This document shows positions 13,109 to 25,059 of a stretch of DNA of 64,000 nucleotides, one piece after another (position 1 is the first letter of the stretch; each line of letters starts with the position of its first letter). This stretch comes from Istiophorus platypterus (lineage: Eukaryota > Chordata > Actinopteri > Istiophoriformes > Istiophoridae): assembly GCA_016859345.1 (NCBI GenBank), contig CM029119.1, positions 409,501-473,500 on the forward strand, read 5' to 3'. The notes under the pieces were generated by a model that was not told where the DNA came from, made no database searches, and was given only the letters and a program-made list of their open reading frames with translations. Position numbers and translations under genes: made by a program.

Positions 13109-13608
13109 NNNNNNNNNNNNNNNNNNNNNNNNNNNNNNNNNNNNNNNNNNNNNNNNNNNNNNNNNNNNNNNNNNNNNNNNNNNNNNNNNNNNNNNNNNNN
13201 NNNNNNNNNNNNNNNNNNNNNNNNNNNNNNNNNNNNNNNNNNNNNNNNNNNNNNNNNNNNNNNNNNNNNNNNNNNNNNNNNNNNNNNNNNNNNNNNNNNN
13301 NNNNNNNNNNNNNNNNNNNNNNNNNNNNNNNNNNNNNNNNNNNNNNNNNNNNNNNNNNNNNNNNNNNNNNNNNNNNNNNNNNNNNNNNNNNNNNNNNNNN
13401 NNNNNNNNNNNNNNNNNNNNNNNNNNNNNNNNNNNNNNNNNNNNNNNNNNNNNNNNNNNNNNNNNNNNNNNNNNNNNNNNNNNNNNNNNNNNNNNNNNNN
13501 NNNNNNNNNNNNNNNNNNNNNNNNNNNNNNNNNNNNNNNNNNNNNNNNNNNNNNNNNNNNNNNNNNNNNNNNNNNNNNNNNNNNNNNNNNNNNNNNNNNN
13601 NNNNNNNN
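13109..13608. other. Assembly gap (500 N)
   Basis: Exactly 500 undetermined bases, a conventional placeholder length, so the true size is unknown. Any open frame drawn across it is meaningless. Confidence 1.
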
Positions 13609-15594
13609 CACTTTCTAATTTTCTTTTTATTCCTCTTTGGAGAGATTTCTATTTGATGAAGGACAATGACATGCAGCTCTGTCCCCAAGTTGCTGGTATA
13701 CAGCATCAGACAGTGCAACCATAATCATGTCCCATATATGGAAGATTGAAATCTTGGCAAAACACCATTGAAAAAGAAATAACAAAAATAACAAAGAAAA
13801 AAACAACAAAGAAAAATAAACAGACAAACGTAATGAACTTTCTATGACAATATTTTTTGCAACTTACAGTATTAAAAATACATCCAAATATGTATTTTTT
13901 TCAAGCTGAATTATCGACCAAATGTAGCTCATGTGGGAATATTGGTAGATATTAGGGCTAGATTAAACATTTAGGACACATAGAAATTTTAAAACATGGA
14001 AACTAAGTCTTTTAACTCAGATTCATTTCATTTGTCAGTGTTTAGACAATGAAAATGAAGTTAAACCTTTATGAAAATCTATAATAATATATACAGAATG
14101 TAATTTTTTTTTTTTTCAAAATTAATTGGTGCAAACAGTTTGAATTGTCTCATTAGTTGGGCATCTGTAGACAATGCTTCCAACGTAGCGTCTATTGCTA
14201 GATTTATTGATTTTTCACACCCCTTTAGCAACTTTTTCCACAAAAGCACCTAGTGACAAATGTGGCCACTTTTTGACAAACATTAGCTACATTCAATTGA
14301 AGAAGATATTGCTTCACATCACGGTCAAGCGACTGTACAGCAGCTGCATAGACACGAATGAGCTTCTAACTTTCTCCCTGAATGATTATTTTATGAATAA
14401 ATATAGCCTAAATCACAGAACAGCCTTTATCTTTAATGTATGTTTATGCTGATTTTGTCAAATGATGTCACAGTTATAAAATCAGGATATTAGCAGTGCA
14501 GAGCTGCAGCTTGGAAATGGTTTGAAAGTGACTGGTTAATATTTAGTCTCAGTGTGCTGTGTTTCAGTCACTACCCCATACTAGTTTTATTTGCTCACAA
14601 CAGAAATAGTAAAACATAATAGTGAGAAGAGCTTTATTGTTAATTTGGCTGTATTAAATTACTGTATATGTGAGCAAAAAACAGTGGAAGAGAAGCAAAC
14701 AGATAAAGGGTGGTCACACCATATATAAAGTTTTGAACTAGTTTTGTTACATTGTAAAATTTCCATTTCAGTATGTAAACTTACTAACAAGATACAGAAA
14801 AGGAACTATTTAAGAAGGCAATGTTATTTATGCTACAACATCCATGAAAAGAACATCACAAAGTGCTTTACAAAAAACAAAACAGCAATAGAAGAAATAG
14901 GCAACGGACATAAACTGCAGACTGAAAGAGAGTAAAAACAGAAATAAATTTAAAAGACTTGAGCTGCTTGTTAAAGATGAAAAAAGATTTTAAATCCAAA
15001 AGGAGAGAATTCTAATTTTTAGGTGCCACAACCTAAAAGGTACATTCTCTTCATTCAAATTGTTTATACGGAGACGAAAATGAAACACTGTTTCCTTTTT
15101 AGTTCTGGTCGGTTCTGTGTTTACTGTAATGTATACCAAGAGCTGTAAAGATTTAGTCACATGGACTGACAAGTTACTCATTCATTGGACATGTTTTGGA
15201 GATATTATCCTGTTTAATCAGCACATGTACCCAGAGAGGAAAATCTAAGTTAGTCAAAGATACTACTAATTTTATATACTAACATTTTTAGCCATAATCA
15301 GTCACGCTTTGATCAAAAATATTATGAGAATCAATTAATGTAAAGATGATCAACACCTTAATTAAACTGCATGACATTAATTATACCCATGTCCTTTATA
15401 TCAGAGGTTGTGCACAATGACTGGACAAAATGGTTGCCAATGGTTGTAAAATACAGTCTAGCCTGTGAGTACATCTGAGTGTGTCTCTGTGTGGCGTAAG
15501 AGAGTAGACAGGCCTTGAAAGTAAAATCACTTTTAAAAGAAGAACAGACATCTACAGTACATATCTGAACCAGCCCTTTGATAAACACATATAC
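13609..15594. other. Unassigned AT-rich DNA
   Basis: No supported gene or element. The stretch around 14850-14940 ('cacaaagtgctttacaaaaa') looks like the kind of phrase found in dispersed fish repeats, but I cannot define its ends. Confidence 0.4.
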
Positions 15595-15877
15595 AGACAC
15601 ACATACACACACATTCTTGTCTTGCCTTAGTTGTGAGGACACTTGTTAACATATTGTATTCTCTAGCCCCTTACCCTTAGATTAACCATCCCAAATGAAT
15701 GCCTAATGCTGGCCTTACCCTAGCCCTATCAGGCTCCTAATTTTAACCCTAACCATGAAACCAAGTCTTAGCATTCAAACAACCTTTTGAAGCTTTGAGG
15801 ACCAGCCAAGATGTCCTCACAATGCCAATATGTCCTCAAAATGATGGTTTCAAACAAAATGTGTCCACCCACACACA

Positions 15878-15926
<49 letters not shown>

Positions 15927-16060
15927 ACTGCTATATTTGTGAGAACTGAGGACATTCTTTTGCAAAATGAATTCCCGAGTCCCTTAACCCACAAACAGCC
16001 TTTTAAACTTGTGGGGTCCAGCATTTTGGTCCCCAGAAAGCTGTCAGACCCCACCACCAA
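15595..16060. repeat. Composite repeat around an (AC)n microsatellite
   Basis: An AC array at about 15871-15920 sits between two related flanks. Both contain 'gtgagga/gaggac' and 'ccttaaccc/ttaccctta' phrases ('ttgtgaggacacttg' and 'ttaaccctaacc' on the left; 'gtgagaactgaggac' and 'cccttaaccc' on the right). The arrangement resembles a dispersed fish repeat commonly found next to AC microsatellites. The CCCTAA-like phrases are short and irregular, not a telomeric array. Confidence 0.55.
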
Positions 16061-18644
16061 CAGATCAAATTATAGGGGTTGATTCATTTGAGGGTTGTGA
16101 CTGAAGGCTATATTCATTAAAACCACACAGGTTTCATTATCACTAATGAAGTAAAGGCTATTCATTTCAAGATGAGTCAAATGTTATATAAAATATTAAA
16201 AATCATGTTAGGTATTGAAAAATAAAATAAACATTAGATTAAATTGTCAAGGCCAGACACATTCTCACATGATTTCTTTCAGTGTTGCTGCCATGTCAGA
16301 AAAAATACTTTGCCGGGAAAATTTTATTATTTTATCTGCTTGACCAAAAGTGAAATGTTATATTAAAAAGCAGAGGTAATAGCAAACACTTCATTTGCTC
16401 TTAACAAAAGTAATCTTAGGGGAACCTTGTGCAGGTTGCTGAGGGAAGGCCTAGTCAAGGCATTTGAACTTTACTGTGTGGAAGTGTTTTAAATGACCGT
16501 CATTCCTATCTTAACTGCAAGGATCAAATATTGTCTTTCCAGCTTTGTTAAACAAACTATCATTACAGCTATAGAGTGGAGGTGTGATATCATCTAATGT
16601 CCCATTATCAGAGTCCTTTTTGATGAAGACTTCCCTCCTTGTAAACAAAAACAGTTCTTTTGGGTTTTACACTAAGTCTGCTTTGTCTTGAGTTTAAAAA
16701 GTCCCAGTAGCACTGACTCAGCCTTTCACTAAATATGCATCATACATCATTAACAAAATTAAAACTGGTAATTTGACTAGATTCTTTGATCACCTATGTG
16801 AGTTTACATTTGAAATTTACATTTTAACATATACATTCAAAATTACCAAAATATCCAATATCCAATATCCCTAGCTCTACAGATTTCTTTTACCTAGCAA
16901 TAATAGATCTCTGCACACAACTTGGAACTCCGGGGTTGGCTAACTCTGCCACTAACATGTTTGAATTAGCCCGCAGGTCCAATCTGATTATACTGCAATC
17001 TCTTGATGGTATCACTAACCCTCTCTTTCACCATTATGGTGTAAAATTACACACTTGGTTAATGATTTCAATTATTCCTTTCCATATTTAGGATAAAACC
17101 CATCACAGTTGACCCAAGACATAAAGTTTATACTTTATGGACATGTTGCTTTCCATTACCATGCTGTCCCCTGTGACTCTGCTGCTGTTAATATATCTAG
17201 CATTTCTTGTCATTTAAAAAAAAAAAAACACTTTGCATCCTAAATTTAGCCAGCAATTACACTTCCTTCAAAACATATATTTCCTGTTGCAGTTTAATTG
17301 CATAGAAACATAATTTATAGGAGGGCTGCCACAGGTCACTTAGAAATGGATATTACTTTGGTGATGGACATCATGGCTAGCCAATGAGAGAGAAACTAAA
17401 GGGCTTTGAATAGGCAGTATAGTCCCAACATATTTTGTTGGCTCTGCACTCTATGATAGATATGATTTAAATGTGACATATACTGTAAATAATCAGTGCA
17501 TTAGCCTTAATATTAATGTTTCATTTGAAAACCACTGCACTAAAATACAGAGCATCAACAAAGAAGAACAGTTTCCCTATAAATTTCATTTCCAGTAAAT
17601 GTTTTTACCTAATAAAATACATACACGGAGGGAAAAAAAACTGCTGCCTTAAATATGTTTGGAATTGGGGGTTCAGACATATTACCGCTTTGCCACTGAT
17701 TCTTTAATTCAATCTCTGATTCAGGCTCAGGACAGCTCATGGTTTAGGCAACATAGGTGCTTGCTTTATTAATCATAATTATAGTGACAACTTTAACAAC
17801 AAAAACTATATTTTAATCACCATGAAAAAATACTTGCAAAAGCTGTCAGTCATAAGTTGACAAAATAATTAACTAAACACTGCTGCTCCTCACAATTTCT
17901 CATCTACCCTGCACTGCACTTACTACTAAGTACTGTGCGCACTGCATGCTAAAGTAGGGAATGATGGGTACTGTTTGATGTGCAATTGTGAATCACTCAG
18001 CCTACTTTCAGGATGTAACACTGACTGACTGATGGCAAATGCTAGACTGGATTAGGTGGAGGTTGATTTCAATTATTTTTAGCTATAATTATTTCATAAT
18101 GAAAATGTTCAAGCATTCAGGTGAGCAAGGAAAAGAGAGAAAAGAGGAGGAGGAAAATAAAGCCTAGTACAGAGGTACAGACAGGAGACAAATTATATGA
18201 ATGTCTTTTTCATACTCATCATTCAATCACCCCTTGTGCCCTATGAATGGCTCATTGTCATTTTGTTTCTCCGATTATCTTTCAGGTTTTTCTTTTAATT
18301 GTCACCAGTTTGCCATAATGGTGGCTACTCTCTCTGCCCCTTAATGTTTCGTAGTGTTCTCAAGATCAATTTTCCTGCTGCTAACATCTTGCCTTTTATG
18401 TGTAGATCCCTTTTGCTCCTCTGTGAAGACTGATGTCTCCTGTGTTTTCATCTCATCCTCCACAGAAATCAACTTCCAGCTTCCTGTTTCTACTCTCCCT
18501 GTTCAAGACCAGCTCCACGATCTCCATCACCATCTGCCTGATTCCTGCATAACAATAAACCATCTCATATTACATCCCTGTCTTGGACTCTGATTCAGGG
18601 TCTGCAAATACAGAACTATAACAGATGTACCAATATGTAAGCAA
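16061..18644. other. Unassigned AT-rich DNA
   Basis: No supported gene or transposon. A short triplet of 'atatccaat' occurs at about 16852-16870 and an A run at 17217-17228. Confidence 0.45.
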
Positions 18645-19460
18645 TTTAATTAAATTCAACTTTATTTATATAGCACCATATCATAGACGTTATCTCAGGG
18701 CACTTTTCATATAGACCAGGTCTAGACCAGACTCTTTATAACTATTATTTACAGAGACCAAAAGGGGAGCTCGTTGCATCAAGGGATGCATCAACAGTTT
18801 AGGCCTATAGCAGAACAGTGAGCAGATGGCTTGAGCTAATGCTGAGCCAGTTCTAACCATAAGCTACATCAAAGAGGAAGGATTTAAGATGATTTTTAAA
18901 TATGGAAAGGGTGTCTGCCTCATGGACCCAAATTGGAAGATGGTTCCACAGCAGAGGAACCTGATAACTGAAAGCTTCGCCCCCCTATTCTGCTTGTGGA
19001 GACACTAGGAACCACAAGTAGGCCTGCATTCTGGGGTAGTAAGTGTTTCCTGGGGTAGTAAGGTACTATGAGCTCTTTAAGATAGGATGGTGTCTGGCCA
19101 TGCTTTGTAGGTGAGGAGGAGGATTTTACATTGTATTCTGGATTTCACAGGGAGCCAATGCAGAGAAGCTAACACAGGAGACATATGATCTCTCTTCTGG
19201 GTCTTGTCAATACTCTCGCAGCAGCATTCTGAATCAGCTGAAGACTAATGTTTTATTGGGACAGCCTGATAATAATAATAAGCCTAGAAGTAATGAAAAC
19301 ATGTACAAGCATGTACCTGATTTTTGCAATATTACTTAGGTGAAAAAAGGCGGTCCTTGAAGTTTTATGTGGGAGTTAAAGGTCATGTCCTGATCAAAGA
19401 CAACTCCAAGATTCCTCACAGTGGTACTAGAGGCCAGAGCAAGGAGTCTTGGATGCTAAA
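18645..19460 (-). mobile_element. L2-type LINE, 3' fragment (copy I)
   Basis: On the minus strand this reads the C-terminal reverse-transcriptase frame ('gttgtctttgatcaggacat', 'ctgattcagaatgctgctgc', 'cattggctccctgtgaaatc') followed by the 3' UTR and the tail that reads 'aattcaactttatttatata' on the plus strand. The same blocks in the same order occur in six other places in the window. Frames are interrupted, so it is a dead 5'-truncated copy. CR1/L2 group membership is inferred from the RT motifs of the longer copies. Confidence 0.8.
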
Positions 19461-20548
19461 CAGCATGTTAGTGTTGTAGTTGTTGGAAGTTGTGCTAGTT
19501 TGGAATGCATTACATAGACTTTTTCATAGCGGTATACCAAATAGATCTTAGGGATCATGAGGTGATGAATGGGAGAGGAAAGAAGAAAAATTTCTGCTCT
19601 GTTTTCAGTTTTTGACTTCTTCTCTGATCTTTGATTTTTGTTGAGATATTGGATGATCTGAATATTTATTTAAATGAAACTAGGTGAGAAGTTTAGAGGG
19701 GAAAATCACAATTTGGTGGAGCTGTTGTAGACCCCATATTGCAACTAATTCTAATCTCGCCTAGAGAACCAAAATGGTTAGGGCTGGTCCTTTTCAGGCT
19801 GTAACTGCTGTTTCATTCAGTTTTTAAGGTTAATATTGCAACACATATCTGAAAAAGAATCATGTTTTTTTTTAATTATTTCTGTTGCATCTTTCATTAA
19901 GCTTTTAATCTGTAAGTATGTCTAAAGCCAAGTCAGCATCATTGACCCTGATTATGACCTTGCTGACTAGGTTTTATAGATTTGTTCATTTATCTACAGA
20001 ACAAAGGGCCTGGGTATCAAACTTTTGATTATTCTATTTTGGAAAAGATGTTGCCTTCTTCTTGTGTTTAGACAAAAGTCTTCTTGTGTTTAGACAAAAT
20101 TACAGTAAAGATTTGAGAACTTCAGCTTTACTTATGAAATAAGAAACTTTGTTTTGTAGTAAAAACATGTATGAAAGTACATGTATGAAAGTATGAAATG
20201 TACATGTATGAAAGTATGAAATGACATGGCATATGTTAGGAAATATTGTTTTGGCATGTGCACTTCTAACCACTTATAATCCCTAAGATATTAACAAATT
20301 CATACCTAATTTTAATAGTATTCATCATCGTTATTTATTTTGTTTTGGCCCAAAAATGTAATCAAGTGAAATTTTATTTTATTGCTACTGTTTTTCCTTC
20401 ACCTTTAACTGTTGAGTTTCTTCACACCATGTCTAAGCTGTATTAAATTACTGTTAATTGGTATGAAAGTTCAAGCCATTCAAGAAATTTATTTCAAAAT
20501 GCAATGAACTGAACTGAAAGTCAAAAGGTTCAAACCAAACACGTTAGA
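19461..20548. other. Unassigned DNA with two short tandem duplications
   Basis: A tandem pair 'cttcttgtgtttagacaaaa' lies near 20058-20100, and a short tandem of 'acatgtatgaaagt' variants lies near 20166-20226. No coding signal. Confidence 0.5.
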
Positions 20549-20682
20549 TGTAAAAAAAAACCTAAACATTGTCTAATAGATCATTTACTAAATGATCCAT
20601 AGACAAGTCCTTTGTCTGATGTTAGAAGATAATTTACTAAATGATCTATTAGACAATATTTAGGTTTTTTTCACACCTACCA
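20549..20682. repeat. Imperfect long inverted repeat (hairpin)
   Basis: Left arm 'aaacctaaacattgtctaat' then 'agatcattt'; right arm, read in reverse complement, 'aaacctaaatattgtctaat' then 'agatcattt'. Arms of about 45 bases differ at very few sites. The end of the left arm, 'gatcatttactaaatgatc', is itself nearly palindromic. It may be a small palindromic (foldback/MITE-like) element, but no target duplication was identified. Confidence 0.7.
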
Positions 20683-20763
20683 TGTGAAAAAAATCTATTA
20701 TGAGATCATCTTATTGATATATTTTGTGTTGCTATAAGCTGGTTTAAGTCCTATTTTAGAGAA

Positions 20764-21543
20764 CAATTTCACATTGTCTACATTAATGATAAATCTTCCA
20801 TATACTCAAAAGTTGGTCACAGAGATCCACAACATTCTTGGATCAGTTCCTTTCACCTTATATATGCTTCATTTTGCCAATGTTAGTAGGAAAAACTCAA
20901 TAAAAGAACATTTTTATGCAGATGATACTCAAATTGGACTTGTCAATCAAGCCCGATGAACCAATCATTAGGCTAAACCTGAAACATGCCTTAAGGACAT
21001 AAATACCTGGATGACCAGCAAATTCCTACTGTTAAACTCAGACAAAACTGAAGTTATTGTACTTGGCCTGCAACACCTCAGAAGCACATTATTTAATGAT
21101 ACACTTACTCTAGATGGTATTGCTCTGGCCTCTAGCACCACTGTTGGGAAGCTTGGAGTTCTTTTTGATAAGGATATGTCCTTTAACTCACACATAAAGC
21201 AAAGTTCAATGACTTCCTTTTTTCACCTACATAACATTGCAAAAATCGAGGAACATTCTGTCATAAAAATGACACAGAAAAATGAATACATGCTTTTGTT
21301 ACTCCTAGACTCAGTTATTGCAACTCATTATTACCTTGACTATCTTAACAAAATTTTGAATACTCTTCAGCTGATTCAGAATGCTGCCGTGCAAGTATTG
21401 ACAGGAAATTATAAAAGACATCATATATCTCCTGTGTTAGCTTCACTGCATTGGCTCCCTGTAAAATCCAGAATAGCTTTTAAATTCCTATTCCTCACCT
21501 ACAAATCCCTAAATGATCAGACACCATCTTATCTTACACAGAG
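20764..21543 (+). mobile_element. L2-type LINE fragment, RT palm to C-terminus (copy L)
   Basis: The first frame contains the RT catalytic box FYADDTQIG (YADD at 20915-20926, intact), preceded by the usual 'LGSVPFTLYML' block. After a frame change, an ATG-started open frame from 21011 runs through LNSDKTEVIVLG, SFNSHIKQ, LQLIQNAAVQVLTG and LASLHWLPVKSRIAFKF. This is the order expected for a CR1/L2-group reverse transcriptase C-terminus. It breaks off near 21543, directly against an R2/R4-type LINE. The frame change and missing N-terminus make it a pseudogene. Confidence 0.85.
21011..21543 (+). pseudogene. RT C-terminal domain, longest intact LINE frame
   Basis: About 178 residues of continuous L2-type RT thumb/C-terminal sequence, beginning at an internal Met. 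The frame stays open to 21610, but residues after about 21543 belong to the neighbouring LINE read in another frame, so the last ~20 residues are chimeric. Not a functional gene: there is no endonuclease or palm domain in this frame. Confidence 0.75.
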
Positions 21544-21552
21544 TTGGGCATG

Positions 21553-22650
21553 TCCTGCCAGTCATCAGATACCCAACTGGTATGAAAAAGTTCACCAAAG
21601 GAGGAGATAGAGGCCACTGATGTCAACACAAGGAAGCTCATCACACTGCATGGTGGGTTCCATCTGAAGTCCAGCACCCTGAGACTTACACTATATGTAA
21701 CAAGGGAGGCCGAGGACTGTTGAGAGTCAGAGCAGCTGTCCAGGATGAAACAACCAAGATCCATGAATACATCTTGAAGATGCCCCCCACAGATGAGTTG
21801 CTAAGTGAATACCTGAGGAAAACCCCAATAATGTAGAGTAGGAGGATGAACCATAACAGAGGGTGTGAGAAAAGTTATCAGTACCATTGTGTTTCTTGAA
21901 AGAATGTCCTTATACAGTGACAAAAGGAACATTGTGTATCAAGGTGATTCTTGTTTTCTGAGTTTAGCCTTGGCCACAAGCGTGTCTGTGTAGCAGTTCC
22001 CAGCTTCTCTTACCCATGTTATAAAATATGTCATATGTTATAAAAGCTTATGTTCTAGACTTAAAGCTCAGACAACTCTGTACTGCTGTGCTGACTTGTC
22101 TCCTTGCTGCAAGATATTAAACATAAAGACTGACTCCAGTGACTCTGTGTCTTTTAAAGAAACTCTACTAACAGAGGGGAAAGCCCCTGGCCAGCATGTA
22201 TCACTGTCAAATAGAAGAAGTGGCTGATATCAAGAAATCCTACCAATGGCTCAATAGAGGTGGCCTGGAGGTCCCAAGATCAGGATGGAAAGCACCTCCT
22301 TAGGTAGCTGAAAATGACTGAGCTATGATCCTATTGGGTTTCCAAATCCAGACTTACAAACCAGTGATGGCTATCCAATAAAGGCGGTGATGATAGATGT
22401 AGCAATCGTATGCCACAGCAACATCAAGAAGGAACACGAGAAGCTTGAAAAATACCAAGGGCTGAAAAGGAGCTAGAGAAGATGTGGGGAGTAAAGGCAA
22501 CAGTGGTGCCAGGGGTAATCGGAGCACTGGGGACTGTGACCCACAAACTGGGAGAGTGGCTCCAGCAAATTCCACGTAGAACATCTGAGGTCATGGTCCA
22601 GAAGAGTGCAGTCCTAGTAACAGCTAAGATGTTAAATAGACCTTGAGGAA
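21553..22650 (+). mobile_element. R2/R4-type (REL-endonuclease) LINE, C-terminal fragment
   Basis: Recognisable blocks in order: 'PVIRYP', 'EIEATDVNTRKLITLHGGFH' then 'LKSSTLRL' around 21620-21690, 'MYHCQIEEVADIKKSYQWL' around 22197-22253, then after an internal deletion 'VPRSGWKAPP', and at 22398-22470 'IDVAIVCHSNI' with 'KEHEKLEKYQGL'. The last block looks like the restriction-enzyme-like endonuclease core (ID.A...E.KL.KY). Such C-terminal REL endonucleases occur in the R2/R4/Dong/Rex6 group. Stops and frameshifts are present. The element is interrupted by a solo LTR at 21864-22173 and ends in an A-rich tract. Confidence 0.75.
21859..22178 (+). mobile_element. Solo LTR (310 bp, 21864-22173) with 5-bp target duplication GAGGG
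   Basis: The insert starts TGTGAG at 21864 and ends CTAACA at 22173, so it has TG...CA ends. It is flanked by GAGGG at 21859-21863 and at 22174-22178. Inside are TATAAAA at 22039-22045 and a variant poly(A) signal ATTAAA at 22116-22121, 52 bases before the end, an arrangement typical of a retroviral-type LTR with U3, R and U5. The surrounding LINE resumes directly after the second GAGGG. No internal region remains. The LTR family is not identified. Orientation is inferred from TATA before ATTAAA. Confidence 0.8.
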
Positions 22651-22716
22651 GACACACCCCCTGAGGAGCTTGGTTTAAAAAAAGAATAAAATTAAAAAAA
22701 AATAAAAAAAAATAAA

Positions 22717-22766
<50 letters not shown>

Positions 22767-22856
22767 TAATATATGTATATATATATATGACTGATGTGTC
22801 TGCTCTGACCACCATGGGTGAGACAGTAACAATGACAACAACAATAATGTGTGTGT

Positions 22857-22905
<49 letters not shown>

Positions 22906-22922
22906 TGTGTGTGTGTGTGTGT
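22717..22922. repeat. (AT)n microsatellites and (TG)n tail
   Basis: AT arrays at 22717-22789 and 22860-22902, the latter running into a TG array to about 22921; they are separated by about 70 bases of non-repetitive sequence. They follow the A-rich end of the LINE fragment, a common birthplace for microsatellites. Tyr-Ile open frames across them are artefacts. Confidence 0.95.
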
Positions 22923-24257
22923 TGACATTGTCTTACTTATCTATATGTTCTTGCAACCTGAACTTGAGAACTTCCACAGAGAAAAAGAGGGAGAACATTA
23001 GAGAGTGAAACAGAGGCAGAGAGAAAAAGACTTTGATGGGATCCTCCAAACTGAATAGAATTCACCCCTGGATACAGGAATCCAATATCCCCAAACCCAA
23101 TGGGATTGGCATTGAACTTGGAAAATAAGAATGGATTGTTTGCATGCTGTGGTGTGAATCTATTGCTTAAATGTAAAGTGACAGACCCCCCCATAATCAC
23201 CCCCACACACATACACTCTAATATAAACACTACTCTTTCAGTCAGCTTCTCTCTTTCACCTTCCTCTCTCTCACTTTCCACAGTTTCTGTCTCTATCACA
23301 CACAGCAATGAACCCAATCCTAAAAAGGAGGCTAAAGTCACCAACTCACACTGACGACTAGCCACCCTCTACCTCTCTACACACACACACAAACACACAC
23401 AAAAACATTTAACTTTTAACACATTTAACATAATTGACTGTATGATACTACTCTTACTCATACATAATCAACCTTTTAAGGAAAAAAGAATTGTGACTAT
23501 ATGATGGTCACTCTTTATGTTCGATAGCTCCACAGCTGTGAAGCGCTCGGGTGCTAAGTTGATGTTTTAGTCTGTTACTGTTTGTGTGTGCATCCAAACA
23601 CTCTCACAAGAATAAGGCAGAAAGTACAGGCAGACTGTACTTTTTTCAGATTTACTGTCTGTGGTTATAACTAGCCTCAGTTTACTTTATTATGTTGAAT
23701 ATTTACAGTAAATCTACAAGAATTGCACCTGTCTCTGCCTAACTCTTTGCCATTAATTATTGATAGAAGTTGATTTAAAGTAATATTAGCGTATACTTGA
23801 ACATTAGGAAATGAAGGCGTTGTTGTTACTCTGAAACCTCTTGGGCCCATTTTAAGAGTTTCTCAACACAGGTCAAATTGGCAATCTGGTAGCAAGATCA
23901 TGACTGCTCAGGCCTGTTCTCCTCTACAGAACCTAGGATATTAATAGAGTACAAACTAACTTCATGGCAAAGGGGAGACTGGCAATTCTTGGTTTGGGTG
24001 TTGTATGTTCATGTGCTTTCTTTGAGTGTTTAAATTGTTCTGGTACACATATAAAGAAAAAAGATCTAGACCAGAGTCTGGTCACAGCTAAAGTTGACTA
24101 AGAAGTTTACGTACATCTAAAAAGTTTTTGCTGACTTATTGAACATCTAGCTTGAGAAACCTTTGGGCAGAGCTAAAGTTAGCATTTTGGAAAATCCGAC
24201 CGTACTGAAAAACTGTCAAAGGTCCCGAAGGGATGACGGTGAGGGAATGCTAGTTGG
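22923..24257. other. Unassigned DNA
   Basis: Includes a 142-codon minus-strand open frame at 22937-23365 that I do not accept as a gene (see rejected items), a CA-rich patch at 23380-23402, and AT-rich sequence. No family resemblance seen. Confidence 0.4.
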
Positions 24258-24430
24258 AACAAAGTTTGGGCACTTAAATTTTTCTGTACGAATGTGATTG
24301 CAACAAAGTTTGGGCATTGTTAAGATTACAGTTTAGACAATGTTAAATTTGCTGTATGAACGTGTTGAACAAATTTTGGGCAATATTTAAGTTACAGTTT
24401 GTATGATTTTAAATTTTTCTGTATGAATTT
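24258..24430. repeat. Three-unit degenerate tandem repeat
   Basis: Three successive units begin 'aacaaagtttgggca', 'aacaaagtttgggca' and 'aacaaattttgggca' at about 24258, 24302 and 24368, and each ends 'aaatt(t)(t)(t)ctgta(c/t)gaa'. The first unit lacks about 25 internal bases present in the others. Confidence 0.75.
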
Positions 24431-25059
24431 TTTTATATTAGTTGCAACAACTGGTTGGCGCCCTAGTAAATTTCGTATTGTGACAGTTATTGAGTGGCTT
24501 GAGAAGAGACCATGAATGGGTGAAGGTCCAACTGGCACAGGAGGTGATGCAGCCACAAAGCTGGTTGAGAGTCATTAATATATATGTGCAGGAATTATAA
24601 GTTGTTTGTATGTCTCAGTAATTTTTTTAGCAACAGCGCTGAGTGGTGTTTCCATTGCGTTGTATATTGGCTTAGGAAATAGTTTTGTGAGGGATTGAGA
24701 GAACAAGATCCCCCATTTAAAGGGAAACATACAGGTATGATGACTGATAAGTAACAGGAGTGCATTAGTGTAAGTATTGGGTGTAAATGCATAAGTTAGT
24801 AATTGATGTGTAAATAGAAGCTTTCATGTTGTAAATATTAACAAATGAATAACATACCATTAAAAGGTCTGCGGTCGGGTCCGATCTTGTAATACGGCCA
24901 CATCCAAATAATAGAAACATGAGTAATTAAAATAATTTTTGGTTGAAGAAAATTTAAAAGAATAAAACAGAATAAAAAGTGCTTTCGGAGTGTTGAACAG
25001 GTTGACCTCAGACTCCTTTACTTCTGTAGATTACCAAGGGGGCTATTCTGAGAAATAAA
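24431..25059. other. Unassigned DNA with a PBS-like octamer
   Basis: TGGCGCCC at 24456-24463 equals the first eight bases of a tRNA-Lys primer-binding site, but the following ten bases do not continue the match and no LTR boundary is evident. Otherwise nothing recognised. Confidence 0.35.

Noticed and set aside
13056..13827. Long open frames across 13056-13718
   Set aside because: They consist of undetermined bases; the 500-N gap is not coding evidence.
15660..15760. Interstitial telomere repeat (CCCTAA-like phrases)
   Set aside because: Only isolated, irregular phrases; no tandem TTAGGG array.
22937..23365. 142-codon minus-strand open frame
   Set aside because: Opens at GTG, contains Glu/Arg-rich low-complexity sequence from a TC-rich tract, overlaps a microsatellite edge, and resembles no protein family; no splice or promoter context.
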